The notes beneath the pieces were generated by a model that was not told the DNA's origin, did no database searches, and saw only the letters and a program-made list of their open reading frames with translations. The position numbers and the translations under genes are program-made. From Prevotella sp. P6B1 (GTDB lineage: Bacteria; Bacteroidota; Bacteroidia; Bacteroidales; Bacteroidaceae), in NCBI RefSeq assembly GCF_000702825.1, contig NZ_JNKF01000011.1, forward strand, positions 372,001 through 436,000: DNA of 64,000 bases, read 5' to 3'. The stretch's first letter is position 1. The number at the start of each line of letters is the position of its first letter. Shown here piece after piece: positions 10,301-18,305 of this stretch.

Positions 10301-10582
10301 CTGGTTGTCGGTCGTCTCGATAGCCTCGTTCAGTTGCTTTTCGGCTTCGTCGTATCGCATACGTACGATATTGACGAATGCCATATTGTTAAGAGCCTCT
10401 GCGCGACCGGCCGGATAGTTGGCGGCCAACTCGTACGAGCGTCGTGCGAGAGCTTCGGTAGAATCAATCTGTCGGTAGTGATAGGCATAAGAACGGTCGT
10501 TCAGCTTGTCCACCGCTTGCCTATCAGGGCGCGAACAGGCTGATATGAGTAAGGTTGAGATGACTAATAGCCACAGTTTCAT
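7373..10582 (-). CDS. Large TPR lipoprotein sensor kinase with two sensor halves
   Basis: 1069 residues. It begins with a lipoprotein-type signal (LLISAC, Cys16), then TPR-like helical repeats (about 30-370), a transmembrane helix (about 393-415), a coiled coil, and a kinase region with an HATPase domain: N-box-like LADNARKF (about 570), DTGMGMDE, and GHGFGLLNCKG (about 625). No canonical SHELRTP H-box is present; the only obvious candidate is the His in RMLHEIA. A second hydrophobic segment (about 675), a second extracytoplasmic stretch, another TM helix (about 840) and a more degenerate C-terminal kinase-like region follow. This matches the DUF5112/DUF5113 type of Prevotella sensor as I recall it. 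It is coupled to the response regulator downstream by a 19-base overlap. The signal is unknown. Confidence 0.8.
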   Translation of the reverse strand: MKLWLLVISTLLISACSRPDRQAVDKLNDRSYAYHYRQIDSTEALARRSYELAANYPAGRAEALNNMAFVNIVRMRYDEAEKQLNEAIETTDNQLQQLIAYVQQMRLCQRRSRNREFHEYREKANRTLMRIDEERDQLNESDMRQLLYAETEYAIVNSTYYYYVGLEQQSIDALEAINPEEVQRDTAQYLNYLYNIGAGGIITQGSQQEINQEEFDKLMRCFLTARKGNYPYFAANALEALSEHLMDPESRRQLMIDNLPAMKFINPVGIDEEMLAGFLAENALTIFERYGDVYQIAGAYRTLASCYRQIGDYQSALYNLEQALSDSIINQAPDLVASIREQLSVAYAAIDDKQQSDENRNLYLDLQETTRQDRQLEARASQYEHQLSQLNLMLIAVVAAIVLLLFSLWLFNYLNKKQPKPEDEDSMMEQKSEELAAKLLQVENNERRNLEQRAKVSLICNITPFIDRMLHEIARMQSDCADREERLTYVRELIAQINDYNDVLTYWIQLRQGELSLHIESFPLQQLFDVLHKGHTSFQMKGVELQVEPTEAVVKADRVLTLFMLNTLADNARKFTEKDGKVSVKAIQTDSYVEISVEDTGMGMDEEQLAHLFDHKIVEGHGFGLLNCKGIIEKYRKISQIFSVCQIGATSALGIGSRLWFRLPKGIARILILLGLLQMSAGTLQAQPDTPVNLPQEQEIDALGMASIYSDSAYFSNINGNYERTLKFADTCRYYLNRHYLQQVPHGRYLMRPMGNQSLLPPEIKWFHDNLNTNYHIILDIRNESAVAALALHEWQLYSYNNRIYTQLFKEMSADDTLGEYCSTMQQSQTNKTIAIILLVLLLIAIVPAYYLLYYRHRLYERFVREQQRKTDLELLNDELRKAELDDSNLHVSNAVLDNCLSALKHETMYYPSRIQQLLDTGDMESLSEVANYYRELYGVLSQQAQRQADRVHLHLKPLHNDILGDETLVRYLFDILRKIAGKKLAPEYTRREGYIEVRVPMPALQLSEAEAASLFTPSKDHLPYLLCRQIVRDLGEATNRRGCGIYATIHDNTTYMIITLPSVWKISK

Positions 10583-10592
10583 GTTAGTTAGA

Positions 10593-10635
10593 AAGCAAAA
10601 GTCCCTCCCGCCAACTCCATCAGTAGCGAGAGGGA
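10593..10635 (-). terminator. Terminator of the kdgK-eda unit
   Basis: Read on the minus strand: a ten-base stem TCCCTCTCGC / GCGGGAGGGA (one G-U pair), then CTTTTGCTTT. It lies just after eda and before the sensor kinase gene, so the latter probably has its own promoter. Confidence 0.75.
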
Positions 10636-10648
10636 TACCTATATAATG

Positions 10649-11317
10649 TTATGAGCGAGCTTTGGCTACGTAGCCGAGTGCTTCCTTGCACTTATCGGTA
10701 ACATACTGCCAGTCGCCAGCCTTTACCTTGTCGCTTGGGAAGAGCTTCGAGCCCATACCAACGCAGAATACACCTGCCTTGAACCACTTGGTGAGGTTCT
10801 CCTCCTCAGGAGCCACACCACCGGTCACCATGATCTTCGACCAAGGCATTGGTGCCTTCAGACCTTTCACCATGTTAGGACCAACCACATCGCCAGGGAA
10901 TACCTTGGTCAGGTCGCAACCCAGCTCCTGAGCCTTACCGATCTCAGAAACGGTCATACAACCAGGGCAGTAAGGTACGAGACGACGGTTGCACACAGGT
11001 GCAATGTCAGGATTCAGCAACGGACCTACTACGAAGCAGGCACCCAGCTGGATGTACATGGCTGCTGTAGGTGCATCGACGATAGAACCGATACCCAGTG
11101 CCAGCTCAGGGCACTCCTTGTCGGCCCACTTTACCAGCTCGCCGAAAATCTCCTGCGCAAAGTCGCCACGATTTGTAAACTCGAAAGCACGAACGCCACC
11201 TTCGTAGCAAGCCTTCACAACATTTTTGCAGGTCTCAAGGTCCTTATGATAGAAAACGGGTACCATACCGGTATCTCCGATCTTCTTCAGGACTGCTATT
11301 TTATCAAATTTAGCCAT
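10649..11317 (-). CDS. eda: KDPG/KHG aldolase
   Basis: Bifunctional 4-hydroxy-2-oxoglutarate / 2-dehydro-3-deoxy-6-phosphogluconate aldolase, 222 residues, cytoplasmic. It splits KDPG to pyruvate and glyceraldehyde 3-phosphate, the last step of hexuronate breakdown. Visible family features are [10 protein letters not shown] near the N-terminus, the conserved [10 protein letters not shown] segment, [11 protein letters not shown], and [10 protein letters not shown], which fits the usual P-G-C/V-x-T segment. The Schiff-base lysine is likely in [12 protein letters not shown], and [14 protein letters not shown] is the phosphate-binding Gly loop. It lies downstream of kdgK with a 45-residue gene between them, so all three are probably one transcript ending at the terminator at 10593-10635. 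Confidence 0.95.
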   Translation of the reverse strand: MAKFDKIAVLKKIGDTGMVPVFYHKDLETCKNVVKACYEGGVRAFEFTNRGDFAQEIFGELVKWADKECPELALGIGSIVDAPTAAMYIQLGACFVVGPLLNPDIAPVCNRRLVPYCPGCMTVSEIGKAQELGCDLTKVFPGDVVGPNMVKGLKAPMPWSKIMVTGGVAPEEENLTKWFKAGVFCVGMGSKLFPSDKVKAGDWQYVTDKCKEALGYVAKARS

Positions 11318-11322
11318 ACTAT

Positions 11323-11460
11323 TTATTCTTTATATTCACGTTTGAAAATGTACTTACCACACTCGGCAGATACCAGTTCCCAACCTTCGAAACCTAACTG
11401 ATTGAGTTTTTTCTCAACACCGATCACGCAGTTGATTACCTTATATTCAAACTGTTTCAT
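11323..11460 (-). CDS. DUF4177-like 45-residue protein
   Basis: A small gene of 45 codons plus TAA, between kdgK (8 bases away) and eda (5 bases away). It begins MKQFEYKVI, contains [16 protein letters not shown] and ends IFKREYKE. The pattern of a basic/aromatic start, a central LxxxGxEGWELVS and a terminal YIFKR is typical of DUF4177 proteins. That family has no established biochemical role. The tight spacing argues for co-transcription and translational coupling with the KDG kinase and KDPG aldolase genes. The start is the only ATG in frame. I am confident that it is coding, and moderately confident of the family. Confidence 0.8.
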   Translation of the reverse strand: MKQFEYKVINCVIGVEKKLNQLGFEGWELVSAECGKYIFKREYKE

Positions 11461-11468
11461 AGTCTTAT

Positions 11469-12491
11469 TTATCTCTGAACTCGACCGTTTGCGTTACCGC
11501 CTGCGAGTGATTCTACTTCGTCAACGCTTACCAAGTTGAAGTCACCATTGATGGTGTGCTTCAGAGCCGAAGCTGCAACAGCGAACTCGAGAGCCTCGCC
11601 CTGTGTCTTCTTGGTGAGCAGACCGTGAATCAAACCACCAGAGAAAGAGTCGCCACCACCTACGCGGTCGATAATTGGATTGATCTCGTAGCGCTTTGAC
11701 TGATAGAACTCCTTACCGTCGTAGATGAGTGCCTTCCAGCCGTTGAAGGTAGCGCTGTAGCTCTCACGGAGTGTAGAAACCACATACTTGAAGCCGAATT
11801 CCTTCATCATCTGCTTGAAGATACCCTCGTAGCCGGCAGCATCGGTCTGACCGCCCTCTACGTCAGCATCAGGCTTGAAACCGAGGCAGAGCTCTGCATC
11901 CTCCTCGTTACCGATACATACATCAACATACTTCATCAGCGGGCGCATGATTGAAATAGCCTTCTCGCTGGTCCAGAGCTTCTTGCGGAAGTTCAGATCT
12001 ACTGATACGGTTACACCATGACGCTTAGCAGCCTCACAAGCCAGCTTGGTCAGTTCGGCAGCCTTATCGCTGATAGCAGGTGTGATACCGCTCCAGTGGA
12101 ACCAGGCAGCACCCTCCATGATAGCATCGAAATCGAAATCAGAAGGATCGGCCTCTGCAATTGAAGAATGAGCGCGATCATAAATAACTTTTGATGGGCG
12201 CATTGAGGCACCGGTCTCAGCATAATACAAACCAACGCGATCGCCACCACGAGCTACGAACTGGGTGTTAACACCATAACGGCGCAGTGCGTTGACTGCA
12301 ATCTGTCCGATTTCGTGCTTAGGCAACTTAGATACAAAGTAAGCCTCGTGACCATAGTTAGCCACTGAGATAGCTACGTTAGCCTCACCACCACCAGGGA
12401 TGATGCGGAAAGATTCACTCTGAATGAAACGGTCGTTGCCCTGAGGCGAAAGGCGGAGCATAATCTCGCCCAAAGTTACAATTTTTGCCAT
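11469..12491 (-). CDS. kdgK: 2-keto-3-deoxygluconate kinase (PfkB family)
   Basis: 340-residue sugar kinase that phosphorylates KDG to KDPG in the cytoplasm. I chose the ATG at 12491 (MAKIVTLGEIMLRLSP) over an upstream in-frame ATG at 12575, because the promoter -7 box at 12545-12552 lies between them. PfkB hallmarks are the GGGEANVA N-terminal signature (about residues 35-43), the substrate segment near LYYAETGASMRPS, and the C-terminal DRVGGGDSFSGGLIHGL motif with the catalytic Asp of GGGD and the anion-hole glycines. The genes for KDPG aldolase and, divergently, altronate dehydratase give the pathway. A LacI regulator is divergent from the same intergenic region and probably controls both directions. 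Confidence 0.93.
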   Translation of the reverse strand: MAKIVTLGEIMLRLSPQGNDRFIQSESFRIIPGGGEANVAISVANYGHEAYFVSKLPKHEIGQIAVNALRRYGVNTQFVARGGDRVGLYYAETGASMRPSKVIYDRAHSSIAEADPSDFDFDAIMEGAAWFHWSGITPAISDKAAELTKLACEAAKRHGVTVSVDLNFRKKLWTSEKAISIMRPLMKYVDVCIGNEEDAELCLGFKPDADVEGGQTDAAGYEGIFKQMMKEFGFKYVVSTLRESYSATFNGWKALIYDGKEFYQSKRYEINPIIDRVGGGDSFSGGLIHGLLTKKTQGEALEFAVAASALKHTINGDFNLVSVDEVESLAGGNANGRVQR

Positions 12492-12544
12492 TGCTTTGTT
12501 TGATTTTTTTGAATTATTTTCAATCTTTTTTTTCGTTTGTGCGG

Positions 12545-12576
12545 CAAAGATATGAAGAATTTTCGAGCCACGCAAA
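12545..12576 (-). promoter_or_regulatory. Promoter of kdgK-eda
   Basis: On the minus strand: TTTG (12573-12576), 20 bases, then TATCTTTG (12545-12552). This is a good match to the Bacteroidota consensus and leaves a leader of about 50 bases before the kdgK ATG. Confidence 0.75.
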
Positions 12577-12642
12577 TATTTCGGTGCTTTTGTTTCAAAA
12601 AACTTACGGAAACGATTTCGAACTAAATATTTTGCTCAGATA

Positions 12643-12673
12643 TTTGGAGAATCGGAAAAATTGTGTACCTTTG
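12643..12673 (+). promoter_or_regulatory. Promoter of the LacI regulator gene
   Basis: TTTG (12643-12646), exactly 19 bases, then TACCTTTG (12666-12673): a perfect Bacteroidota promoter. It lies over an upstream in-frame start at 12663, which rules that start out and supports the ATG at 12693. Confidence 0.85.
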
Positions 12674-12692
12674 CACAAAATATCTGAAACTT

Positions 12693-13760
12693 ATGGCAAA
12701 GGAAAATATTACGATTAAGGATATCGCTGCCAGAGCAGGTGTATCTACAGGAACGGTCGACCGTGTGCTTCACAATCGCCCCAACGTATCGAAAACAGCG
12801 TTGGAGAAGGTGAACAAGGCCCTTGAGGAAATGGACTACCGCCCCAATATGTATGCTTCGGCGCTTGCCTATAATAAGGAATACACCTTTTATTGCGTAC
12901 TACCAAAACACGAACAGGAAGCTTATTGGGACGAAATCGAAGAAGGCGCAGCTGCATGCACCGAGTTCCGTCGCGATTTCGGCATCAAACTCAAGTTTAT
13001 TTATTACGAGCGTTTCAATCCGCCTGCATTCACCAAAATGGTACGCGAGTTGTTCACCGCTAAGATTGATGGTGTCATCATTGTGCCGGCAACCTTGGAG
13101 CAGACGGCCCGATTCACCGAGAAACTTACCGAGCGCAATATCCCTTATGTGCTACTCGACTCATATATGCCCGACTTGAAGCCCCTGTCGTTCTTCGGAC
13201 AGGACTCTTTCGCCAGTGGCTATTTCGCCGCCAAGATGCTGATGCTCATTGCTAACAAGGAGAAAGAGATTGCGCTGATGAAACAGACACGCGATGGTAT
13301 TGTGGGCTCTAAACAGCAGGCCAACCGTGAGACGGGATTCCGTCACTACATGGTCGACCACTTCCCGAAGATCAAGATTACCGAAGTGGACCTGCCACTC
13401 GACGAGGACCACATGGAATATGACGGCATCCTCGAGAAATTCTTCTCTACGCACCCGCACGTACATCATTGTATAACCTTCAACTCGAAGGCGCATATTG
13501 TGGGTGAGTTCCTGCAGAAGAGTAACCGTCGGAATGTACAGATCATGGGCTACGATATGGTGGCCAAGAACGAGGAGTGCGTACGCAAGGGCAGCATCTC
13601 GTTCCTGATTGCGCAGCATGCCTACCAGCAGGGCTATGCCAGCGTCGATGCGCTGTTCAATGCCATCGTCATGAAGCGTGCTGTCAATCCAGTAAACTAT
13701 ATGCCCATTGAGATTCTGACCAAAGAGAATGTTGATTTCTATCGCAGAACGGCAATTTAA
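12693..13760 (+). CDS. LacI-family transcriptional regulator of the hexuronate locus
   Basis: 355-residue DNA-binding regulator. Residues 1-50 are a LacI headpiece: ITIKDIAARAGVSTGTVDRVLHN gives the helix-turn-helix, followed by the hinge region DYRPNMYASALA. The rest is a periplasmic-binding-protein-like sugar sensor domain (about 60-350) with the typical DGVIIVPATLEQ and GYDMV segments. The start at 12693 is set by the promoter at 12643-12673. The gene diverges from kdgK-eda and is followed 32 bases later by altronate dehydratase, so it probably senses a uronate intermediate (KDG or a related acid) and controls both units. The effector is inferred from context only. Confidence 0.9.
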   Translation: MAKENITIKDIAARAGVSTGTVDRVLHNRPNVSKTALEKVNKALEEMDYRPNMYASALAYNKEYTFYCVLPKHEQEAYWDEIEEGAAACTEFRRDFGIKLKFIYYERFNPPAFTKMVRELFTAKIDGVIIVPATLEQTARFTEKLTERNIPYVLLDSYMPDLKPLSFFGQDSFASGYFAAKMLMLIANKEKEIALMKQTRDGIVGSKQQANRETGFRHYMVDHFPKIKITEVDLPLDEDHMEYDGILEKFFSTHPHVHHCITFNSKAHIVGEFLQKSNRRNVQIMGYDMVAKNEECVRKGSISFLIAQHAYQQGYASVDALFNAIVMKRAVNPVNYMPIEILTKENVDFYRRTAI

Positions 13761-13792
13761 ACTAAAACAAATAATAAAGTATAACGTAAAAA

Positions 13793-15286
13793 ATGGAACA
13801 AGCTACATTTTTAAAGATTAATCCCGCCGACTCGGTGGTGGTATGTCTGCAGCCCAAGAAAAAGGGCGATATCATCGACATCGACGGCAAACAGATTGTT
13901 GTAAATCAGGACACTCCTGCTGGTCACAAAGTGCTTATTAACGATGTTGCCCAGGGCACTGACATCATTAAGTATGGCTACCCTATCGGTCACGCAATGA
14001 CCGACCTGAAGGCTGGTGACTGGGTAAACGAGAATAACCTGAAGACCAATCTGTCAGGTACGCTCGAGTATACATATAATCCTGTAAGCGAGCCACTTAA
14101 GTATAATTCTGAAAACCGGACCTTTAAGGGTTATGTACGTAAGAATGGCGAAGTGGGTATCCGCAACGAGATCTGGGTTGTGCCCACTGTGGGCTGTGTC
14201 AATGGTATAGCAGAGCGCCTGGTCAAGGAATTGCGTGCTGAGACAGGTGAACAAGGCGTTGATGCTATTTATGCCTGGCATCATAATTATGGCTGCTCTC
14301 AGCTCTCTGAGGACCATGAGAATACCCGCAAAGTGCTGCGCGACATCTGTCTGCACCCCAATGCCGGAGCCGTACTGGTGCTGAGTTTGGGTTGCGAGAA
14401 CAACCAGCCTGAGGACTTTATGAAGATGCTGGGCGATTACGATCATGAGCGCATCAAGTTGCTCGTCACACAGCGTGTTGATGATGAGATGGAAACTGGA
14501 ATGGAGATGCTGCGCGAGCTTTACGACCTTGCCCGTCAGGATGTACGCACCGAGGTGCCTGTCAGCAAGTTGCGCGTCGGTCTGAAGTGCGGTGGCTCTG
14601 ATGGCTTCTCTGGCATTACGGCCAATCCGCTTGTAGGTGAATTCAGCGACTGGCTCGTGGCCCAGGGCGGAACCTCTGTACTCACTGAGGTGCCCGAGAT
14701 GTTTGGTGCCGAGACCATCCTCATGAACCGTTGTACCACCGAGAATCTGTTCAATCAGACCGTCTCGATGATCAATAACTTTAAGAATTACTTCCTGTCG
14801 CACGGCGAGCCCGTAGGCGAGAACCCCAGTCCTGGTAATAAGGCCGGTGGTATCTCAACCCTTGAGGATAAGGCGCTTGGCTGCACCCAGAAGTGTGGTA
14901 AGGCTCCTGTGAGCGGTGTGATGGAATATGGCGATCGCCTGCAGAATCCTGGATTAAACCTGCTGTCGGCTCCTGGCAACGACCTTGTGGCCGCTACTGC
15001 CCTCGCCTCTTGTGGTTGCCACCTGGTGCTGTTCACCACTGGTCGTGGCACACCTTTCGGTACCTTTGTGCCCACCATGAAGGTTGCCACCAACCCCGAT
15101 TTGGCCCGTCGCAAGCAGAACTGGATCGATTTCTCGGCCGGTCAGCTTATCGAAGGTCGCACCATGCCCGAGCTTGTACCTGAGTTTATCGACAAAGTAT
15201 TGGCTGTGGCAAGCGGCGAGAAAGCTATGAACGAGGCCAACGATTATCGTGAAATATCCATTTTCAAGAATGGTGTAACATTGTAA
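13793..15286 (+). CDS. uxaA: Altronate dehydratase
   Basis: 497 residues, UxaA family: dehydrates D-altronate to 2-keto-3-deoxygluconate, the substrate of the divergently encoded KdgK. The N-terminal part (about 1-100) is the small SAF-like UxaA domain (DTPAGHKVLINDVAQG, HAMTDLKAGDWV). The large domain follows, with conserved segments FKGYVRKNGEVGIRNEIWV, WHHNYGCSQLSEDH, LSLGCENNQ, KCGGSDGFSGITANP and the C-terminal FTTGRGTPFG. Conserved Cys residues could bind the Fe2+ the family needs. Length and motifs are full. The enzymes acting earlier on galacturonate (UxaC, UxaB) are not in this window. Confidence 0.94.
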   Translation: MEQATFLKINPADSVVVCLQPKKKGDIIDIDGKQIVVNQDTPAGHKVLINDVAQGTDIIKYGYPIGHAMTDLKAGDWVNENNLKTNLSGTLEYTYNPVSEPLKYNSENRTFKGYVRKNGEVGIRNEIWVVPTVGCVNGIAERLVKELRAETGEQGVDAIYAWHHNYGCSQLSEDHENTRKVLRDICLHPNAGAVLVLSLGCENNQPEDFMKMLGDYDHERIKLLVTQRVDDEMETGMEMLRELYDLARQDVRTEVPVSKLRVGLKCGGSDGFSGITANPLVGEFSDWLVAQGGTSVLTEVPEMFGAETILMNRCTTENLFNQTVSMINNFKNYFLSHGEPVGENPSPGNKAGGISTLEDKALGCTQKCGKAPVSGVMEYGDRLQNPGLNLLSAPGNDLVAATALASCGCHLVLFTTGRGTPFGTFVPTMKVATNPDLARRKQNWIDFSAGQLIEGRTMPELVPEFIDKVLAVASGEKAMNEANDYREISIFKNGVTL

Positions 15287-15293
15287 TAAAAAC

Positions 15294-16568
15294 GTGAAGA
15301 AAGGATTTATCGCATTATCACCCATCGTGGTGTTTATCTTATTTTATCTGGTCACCAGCATCATCGCTGGTGACTTTTACAAGATTCCCATTACTGTAGC
15401 CTTTATGGTGTCGAGTATCTATTCCATTTGTGTGTTTGGCGACCGACCGCTTATGCACCGTATCAACAGCTACAGCCGTGGTGCCGCCACCGAACAGATG
15501 ATGCTGATGATCTGGATATTCGTTCTTGCAGGCGCATTTGCCCATTCGGCCAAAGCCATGGGTAGCATCGATGCGACTGTTAATCTGGCGCTCAGTCTGT
15601 TACCGCCTTCTATGATTTTTGCAGGCCTGTTCTTAGCCGCCTGTTTTATCTCGCTTAGTATTGGAACCAGTGTAGGTACTATTGCTGCGCTTACACCGAT
15701 AGCCGTGGGACTTGCGCAGGAAACTGATGTTAGTTTAGCTATGATGACAGCCATCATAGTGGGCGGTTCGTTCTTTGGTGACAACCTGTCGTTTATTTCC
15801 GACACCACCATTATGGCCACGCAGACGCAGGGCTGCCGCCTTAGCGATAAGTTCCGTGTAAATGCCTTTATTGTGGTGCCTGCTGCTGTGGTCATCCTGA
15901 TTGTATATGTATTCTTAGGTCAGCACACAGCTGCGCCCCAGCAAATAGAAGTGGTACAGTGGGTGAAGGTCATCCCCTACCTCACTGTGCTCGCTACCGC
16001 CATCTACGGAATGAACGTGATGGCTGTGCTCACGTTGGGTATCGTGCTATGTGGTGCCATCGGTCTGTTAACGGGCTCATTCAATCTCTACGGTTGGTTT
16101 GGAGCGATGGGTGATGGTATCCTGTCGATGGGCGAGCTGATTATCGTCACCATGATGGCTGGCGGTATGCTTGAACTCATCCGTCAGCAGGGCGGTATCG
16201 ACTTTATCATCCAGCAGCTCACGCGTCGTGTTAACAGTAAGCGTGGTGCCGAACTTAGTATCGCTACACTGGTATCGCTGGTCGATATATGTACTGCCAA
16301 CAATACGGTGGCTATTCTCACTGTGGGTGATATCGCCAAGCGCATTGGCGACCGTTATGGTGTTGATAATAAGAAATGTGCATCGATTCTCGATACGTTC
16401 TCGTGTACTGTTCAGGGACTCATTCCATATGGTGCCCAATTGCTGATAGCTGCTGGTCTGGCTTCAGTCAATCCCGTTGCCATTGTGCCCTATCTCTACT
16501 ATCCGTTCGCACTCGGTATTGCCGCCATTTTGTCTATTCTGTTTCGTTATCCTAAACGTTACTCATGA
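15294..16568 (+). CDS. NhaC-type Na+/H+ antiporter family protein
   Basis: 424-residue polytopic membrane protein with roughly 10-12 hydrophobic segments. It begins at a GTG 7 bases after uxaA (GTG AAG AAA), so it is translated from the same message. The conserved core of the NhaC/IT-superfamily is visible: SIGTSVGTIAALTPIAVGLA, GGSFFGDNLSFISDTTIMATQTQGC, and near the end VDICTANNTVAILTVG followed by FSCTVQGLIPYGAQLL. Annotation pipelines usually call such proteins Na+/H+ antiporters. Its position inside a hexuronate operon makes a role in uronate uptake, or in ion or pH balance during acid-sugar use, worth considering, but that is inference. Confidence 0.87.
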   Translation: MKKGFIALSPIVVFILFYLVTSIIAGDFYKIPITVAFMVSSIYSICVFGDRPLMHRINSYSRGAATEQMMLMIWIFVLAGAFAHSAKAMGSIDATVNLALSLLPPSMIFAGLFLAACFISLSIGTSVGTIAALTPIAVGLAQETDVSLAMMTAIIVGGSFFGDNLSFISDTTIMATQTQGCRLSDKFRVNAFIVVPAAVVILIVYVFLGQHTAAPQQIEVVQWVKVIPYLTVLATAIYGMNVMAVLTLGIVLCGAIGLLTGSFNLYGWFGAMGDGILSMGELIIVTMMAGGMLELIRQQGGIDFIIQQLTRRVNSKRGAELSIATLVSLVDICTANNTVAILTVGDIAKRIGDRYGVDNKKCASILDTFSCTVQGLIPYGAQLLIAAGLASVNPVAIVPYLYYPFALGIAAILSILFRYPKRYS

Positions 16569-17374
16569 ATATCATTCAGCGCAACCTGTTCCGATTATTG
16601 CGATGTGGCGTATTCCAGACCACTGAAACGCTGGAACCCATGTCGGTGTGCAAGTGGGACAAACTTCATCAGTTGGCAGTTCTGCTTGATGTGCAGCCTT
16701 ATGCTTATCAGGGTTTGCTCAAGTGTAAGAATCAGTTTACGCTCCACATGACCGATGGTCAGTGGGGGCAGTGGGAGCTGACCCACGCCCGTTTGGAGGA
16801 TCTGGACGACGACGAACTGCTGCGCCCTGATAAACTAACCAATCCGATACTCAACCGCCAGTTGCAGAACATTCTCGACGACGAGACGTCCGATCTGCAG
16901 ACTCGTCGGGTACTCATACAAATCATCAGTATTGCACGTCGTATTCTGAACGAGGGTTTGCCATTACGGCGATTGGTAGAATTAGGCGTGTCGCTGCGTG
17001 AACAAGGACCAAAAGCAGATTATACAGAATTGGCAGAGTGGCTCCGTAAGTTGCGCTTCCAGCAGATGGCCCAGCTCGAGGCCGCCCTGCTCATAGATTT
17101 GCTCGGCTTTGAACCTAAGGACATCCCCTTTGTTGATACCGACATCAATCGAAAGACCGCACAAGTGGCCCAGGAGTTGGCTGAATATACGGCCATCCAT
17201 CAGGATTTCTATTTCTCACAAGGGTCTGATAGTATCTTCGTACACACCAACAACGGTTCGGCGCTGTTTAGCCATATCAGGCGATCAGCCCGCTACATGC
17301 GCTTCATTCCAAGTGAAGCCTTTACTAATTTCTTTGCATCATTTGCCCATTCGCTGACGCACATCGAAGAATGA
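16565..17374 (+). CDS. Uncharacterised protein, possibly nucleotidyltransferase-related
   Basis: 269-residue soluble protein whose ATG overlaps the antiporter stop codon (ATGA), so it belongs to the hexuronate operon. The N-terminal half (LFRLLRCGVF..., WDKLHQLAVLLDVQPYAYQGL) resembles the start of the NTP_transf_5-type family, in which a similar helix pair precedes the transferase fold, but the GS and DxD-type catalytic motifs of nucleotidyltransferases are not evident. The middle is helical and acidic (LEDLDDDELL). The 3' end overlaps the convergent GH25 gene by 36 bases. Function unknown; the family resemblance is weak. Confidence 0.7.
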   Translation: MNIIQRNLFRLLRCGVFQTTETLEPMSVCKWDKLHQLAVLLDVQPYAYQGLLKCKNQFTLHMTDGQWGQWELTHARLEDLDDDELLRPDKLTNPILNRQLQNILDDETSDLQTRRVLIQIISIARRILNEGLPLRRLVELGVSLREQGPKADYTELAEWLRKLRFQQMAQLEAALLIDLLGFEPKDIPFVDTDINRKTAQVAQELAEYTAIHQDFYFSQGSDSIFVHTNNGSALFSHIRRSARYMRFIPSEAFTNFFASFAHSLTHIEE

Positions 17375-18232
17375 GACATGCTTCTCCAACCGCCTAACGT
17401 GGTTGAATTTGATGTCTCTCAGTCCGTGATGGCCTAAGAATCGGCTTTTGTCCACACTGCCGCGTATGCCTACTATGCGGCCATGACTAGTGTATTGCCA
17501 CATAGTGATGTCGCGCCCATCGATCAGAACCGGTTCCTCATCGGTGTACATGGCAATCATGAGTTTATAGTCGTTAATTTGCCCGACCAGATGGCGGTTG
17601 TAGAAGTTGCGGAAGGTATAAATCAACGGCTGTTGGTGGTAGGCCTGCTCTACGAGGTCGAGGAAAGCATGCAGTGAGTCGCTGAATTCCTCGTTGCTCA
17701 TACCACCGGTTGTTTCCACGTCAATCATTGGTATCAGGTCCTGCTCGCCTGGTCGGCACTGAGTCATAAAATTCTCCAATTGTGTCATAACAGGTGTTTT
17801 AGGCCGGAAGAAATGGTATGATCCCACCTTCAGCCCATAGCGATGTGCCAGGTCGATGTTACGCTCGTACTGGGCGTCGATGCGATCGCCGCCTTCAGTG
17901 GCTTTCAGATAAACGTAAGCCATCTTGGTATTCTCACCCACCGTTTCCCAGAACACCTCGCCCTGATAGTGCGACAGGTCTATGCCGTGTACATGGCTGC
18001 ACGTATCCTCGCATTGCAGAAAAGGATCGTAGTCAGGATCAAGCAATCGTGGGTCAGGGCGGTAGTTAGCTACCGAACGTTTCCTTGTTTTCTTACTTTT
18101 CTTATGCTTTTTCACCACACGTGTAGTGCGGTGTTTCGAGTGGTTACGATTGTATTTTGAGCGTTGTGCCCATCCGCTGTTTGCGCCGACCATCAGTAGT
18201 ATCAAAGTCAGCAGTATATATAGTCTCTTCAT
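17339..18232 (-). CDS. GH25 muramidase (lysozyme), secreted
   Basis: 297-residue exported peptidoglycan hydrolase of family GH25. The true start is the ATG at 18232, which begins a signal peptide (MKRLYILLTLILLMVG to NSGWAQ). A strongly basic linker (residues about 25-55, KKHKKSKKTRKR) follows, probably cell-wall or surface binding. The catalytic barrel begins with HGIDLSHYQGEVFW and includes YLKATEG, YHFFRP and MIDVETTGG; the Asp and Glu of DVE are the expected catalytic acids. A long upstream extension of the frame lies over promoter-like DNA and is rejected. A second GH25 gene lies 1.4 kb away beyond a C11 peptidase gene. Confidence 0.9.
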   Translation of the reverse strand: MKRLYILLTLILLMVGANSGWAQRSKYNRNHSKHRTTRVVKKHKKSKKTRKRSVANYRPDPRLLDPDYDPFLQCEDTCSHVHGIDLSHYQGEVFWETVGENTKMAYVYLKATEGGDRIDAQYERNIDLAHRYGLKVGSYHFFRPKTPVMTQLENFMTQCRPGEQDLIPMIDVETTGGMSNEEFSDSLHAFLDLVEQAYHQQPLIYTFRNFYNRHLVGQINDYKLMIAMYTDEEPVLIDGRDITMWQYTSHGRIVGIRGSVDKSRFLGHHGLRDIKFNHVRRLEKHVSFFDVRQRMGK

Positions 18233-18255
18233 CAGCTTCACTGTATTTTGAGCCG

Positions 18256-18263
18256 CAAAGATA
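18256..18263 (-). promoter_or_regulatory. -7 element of the GH25 gene
   Basis: TATCTTTG on the minus strand, 24 bases before the ATG at 18232. No clear TTTG at the -33 position. Confidence 0.5.
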
Positions 18264-18305
18264 CAAAAAAACGACAAAATATGGACGTGTTTGCTTAATT
18301 CTTTG

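Noticed and set aside
12492..12575. Extended N-terminus of kdgK
   Set aside because: The -7 box lies inside it, and the family begins at MAKIVTLGE.
12663..12692. Upstream start for the LacI regulator
   Set aside because: A perfect promoter ends at 12673, so these codons would be upstream of, or at, the transcript start.
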